Shown in pieces: positions 62,335 to 64,000 of a DNA stretch of 64,000 nucleotides. Each line of letters starts with the position of its first letter. Position 1 is the first letter of the stretch. The DNA is from Notospermus geniculatus. Lineage: Eukaryota; Nemertea; Pilidiophora; Heteronemertea; Lineidae. The notes beneath the pieces are model-generated. The model saw only the letters and a program-made list of their open reading frames with translations, had not been told where the DNA came from and ran no database searches. Made by a program: the position numbers and the translations under genes. The stretch spans positions 471,945 to 535,944 of the forward strand of contig NMRB01000087.1 in assembly GCA_002633025.1 (NCBI GenBank), given 5' to 3'.

Positions 62335-64000
62335 CTAACTGTACTCGTTGGCAGCTTCCATCAAACGCAACTTCTGGACCGGCCTCCTGATAGTTCCCTT
62401 CTTCGTCTTCAGAGTAACCGACCTAACTAAACCGTCCCTTCCCGGGTGCACAGCAATAACTCTTCCGAGACACCAGTCCATCTTCCTCGTATTGTCCTCC
62501 ACGATCAAAACAACATCATCTTCTTGGATATTGTCACGGATCTCAGTCCACTTTTTTCTCATGTTCAACTCCAACAGATATTCCTTTGTCCAACGATTCC
62601 AAAAGAGCTTCGACAATCGTTGTTGATAAGTCCATCTCTTCCCTAACTCGGTTTTCTTGGTGACCTTATCGATGTCTGGCAGGGTTGTGACGTTACGTCC
62701 AATCAGGAAATGTCCTGGGGTAAGTGGCGACAAATCACGTACATCACTTGAAACCTGGGTCAGCGGCCTTGAGTTGACCTGTGCTTCGACATCGGTAAGC
62801 ACTGTCTTTAACTCAACGTATGTCAGTCGTGCCTTTCCGAGCACCTTCCTCAACACTCTCTTTACTGATTCGACCATTCTCTCAAAATAACCGCCATGCC
62901 ATGGGGCTCTTTCCGTCTGAAATTTCCACTCAATTCCCAACTCTGCAACCTTGTCCTTCAGACGTCTCTCATCCTTGAACAAACTATACAAAATCTTGGA
63001 CGCCTTCTGAAACGTCTTGGCGTTGTCAGAACGAATTCTCGTACATCTCCCGCAGCGATTCATCATTCTCCTCAAAGCCATCATGAACATCTCAGTGGTC
63101 AAGTCGGGCACCAGTTCCAAATGTATACCCCTGCATACCAAGCAGGTAAACAGGCAAATGTAAGCCTTGTCACTCGTTTTTGCATCTGAAACCTTGATGT
63201 AAAGCGGCCCGGCAAAATCAACTCCCACTTTCTCAAAACTCGGCGTCGGCGTAATTCGGTCTTCTGGCAAAGGTGCCATCTGTTGTCCAACCTGGACAGG
63301 CTCTTTACACTTCTGGCAATCGTGCAGTATCCTCCTGACTTCCTGCTTACCGTGTATGATCCAATATTGGTACCTCAAGCTAGCTAATGTCTGCGCCGCT
63401 CCAGCATGCAAATTTACCCTGTGGTAATGCATGACTAACATCTCGACGAACAGGTTGTGTCGCGGCAAGATAATCGGATGACGTGTTTCCTCTGGAAGCT
63501 GACTGTAGTGAAGCCGACCTCCAACTCTCACAACTTGTGACTCTGGATCCCATTGTGGACTCAAATGTATGAGTGGACTGTTCGCAGACACGGGCTTGTT
63601 CTCCTTCAACTGAGCTATCTCCTCGGGAAAAGCCTTCTGTTGGGCCCATCTAACCCAGAACAACTTCTCCTCCTTTCGATCTGTCAATGTAATCTCCCCT
63701 CGTTTTCTTCTGAGGAAACTACGCACTGTAGCCATGGTCCCAATGAAGCGATTCAAAGAAGTGAATCTCTTGGCATATTCTACCAGTTCCTCATCTTGTT
63801 TTAGCTCCTTCTCTTTCGGTCCCACTACATGAAGAATGCTGGCCAACTTCCGTTTCTTCCTTTTCGACTCAATCTGACTTCTTTCATCATCGGTACTCTT
63901 GCAGACGTCTTGCTGCAAAGGCCACTCAGACTCCTCTCTCTAAAGGAATGACGGTCCGGTCCACCATAGCTCTGACTCGACAAGAGTTTTTGCTGACGCT
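62335..64000 (-). CDS. BEL/Pao pol 3' half of a third element (BEL-3), runs off the window
   Basis: From 63939 down to the stop at 62335 the frame is open. It holds the RNase H-integrase linker (FLRRKRGEITLTDR; VGGRLHYSQLPEETRHPIILP) and integrase, with H..H...CxxC (HYHRVNLHAG...CQKC), D in GVDFAGPL, D in RSDNAKTF and E in YFERMVESVK, then a C-terminal DDVVLIVEDNTRKMDWCLGRV module. In the same frame, codons upstream to the window edge (ELWWTGPSFL) are also BEL-like, but a TAG at 63940-63942 interrupts them. Either the copy is dead or there is a sequence error. It is more distant from BEL-1 and BEL-2 than they are from each other. Confidence 0.85.

Noticed and set aside
1-64000. Bacterial-type operons, ribosome binding sites or a prophage
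   Set aside because: Introns, LTR and LINE elements and low coding density show a eukaryotic nuclear genome.

Overview
This window is a repeat-rich stretch of an animal nuclear genome. There are spliced genes with canonical GT/AG borders, LTR and LINE retrotransposons, many short inverted-repeat elements, and scaffold gaps (19053-19190, 44928-45556, 61455-61735, plus single Ns at 2252, 37401 and 57145). BEL/Pao elements, metazoan-type CACTA transposons, cGAS-like receptor genes, and very frequent TACATGTA and AGGCCT words point to a marine invertebrate, probably a non-vertebrate deuterostome (hemichordate, echinoderm or cephalochordate). The phylum is an inference from style, not proof.

Host genes. 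Two paralogous Mab-21/cGAS-like receptor (cGLR) genes lie near the two ends on opposite strands. cGLR-A (minus, about 4541-6547) has a complete nucleotidyltransferase core followed by a tail of degenerate repeats, with a reading-frame break at a T6 run. cGLR-B (plus, 57262-60882) is a large 3' exon encoding many ankyrin repeats fused to the same enzyme core. Both keep the G-S-S and E-x-D...D metal-binding pattern and lack the zinc-ribbon insertion of vertebrate cGAS. They are the most biologically interesting content. The 50 kb between them is almost entirely mobile DNA.

Layout. 1-4500: small inverted-repeat elements, a 73-bp tandem repeat and a rearranged copy of the cGLR-A tail carrying a 501-bp insertion. 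4541-6547: cGLR-A. 6575-13431: a complete, very young BEL/Pao element with identical LTRs, lying 27 bp upstream of the cGLR-A exon. 13498-15299: an internally deleted LTR element. 15414-16475: a decayed transposon gene and a LINE 3' end split by a small element. 17400-18180: a 146-bp tandem repeat. 18570-19190: an inverted-repeat element running into a gap. 20035-25558: a Ty3/gypsy element whose 3' coding end is split by a 971-bp inverted-repeat element. 26840-38784: an 11.9-kb CACTA/EnSpm-like transposon with inverted ends, subterminal AACGTTC-type repeats, a tnp2-like transposase and a six-exon DUF4806-type accessory gene. 38880-43135: a dense series of palindromic elements. 43142-44927: a 3'-truncated LINE. 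45557-52915: a decayed BEL element with other insertions. 52915-57000: nested non-autonomous DNA elements, including a Tigger-like one. 57262-60882: cGLR-B. 61102-64000: a palindromic element, a gap and the 3' half of a third BEL/Pao element on the minus strand.

The elements record a history of nesting: small elements inside LINE, LTR and CACTA elements, and an LTR insertion inside a BEL integrase. The window also contains a natural empty-site/filled-site pair. No operons, CRISPR arrays or prokaryotic features are present.
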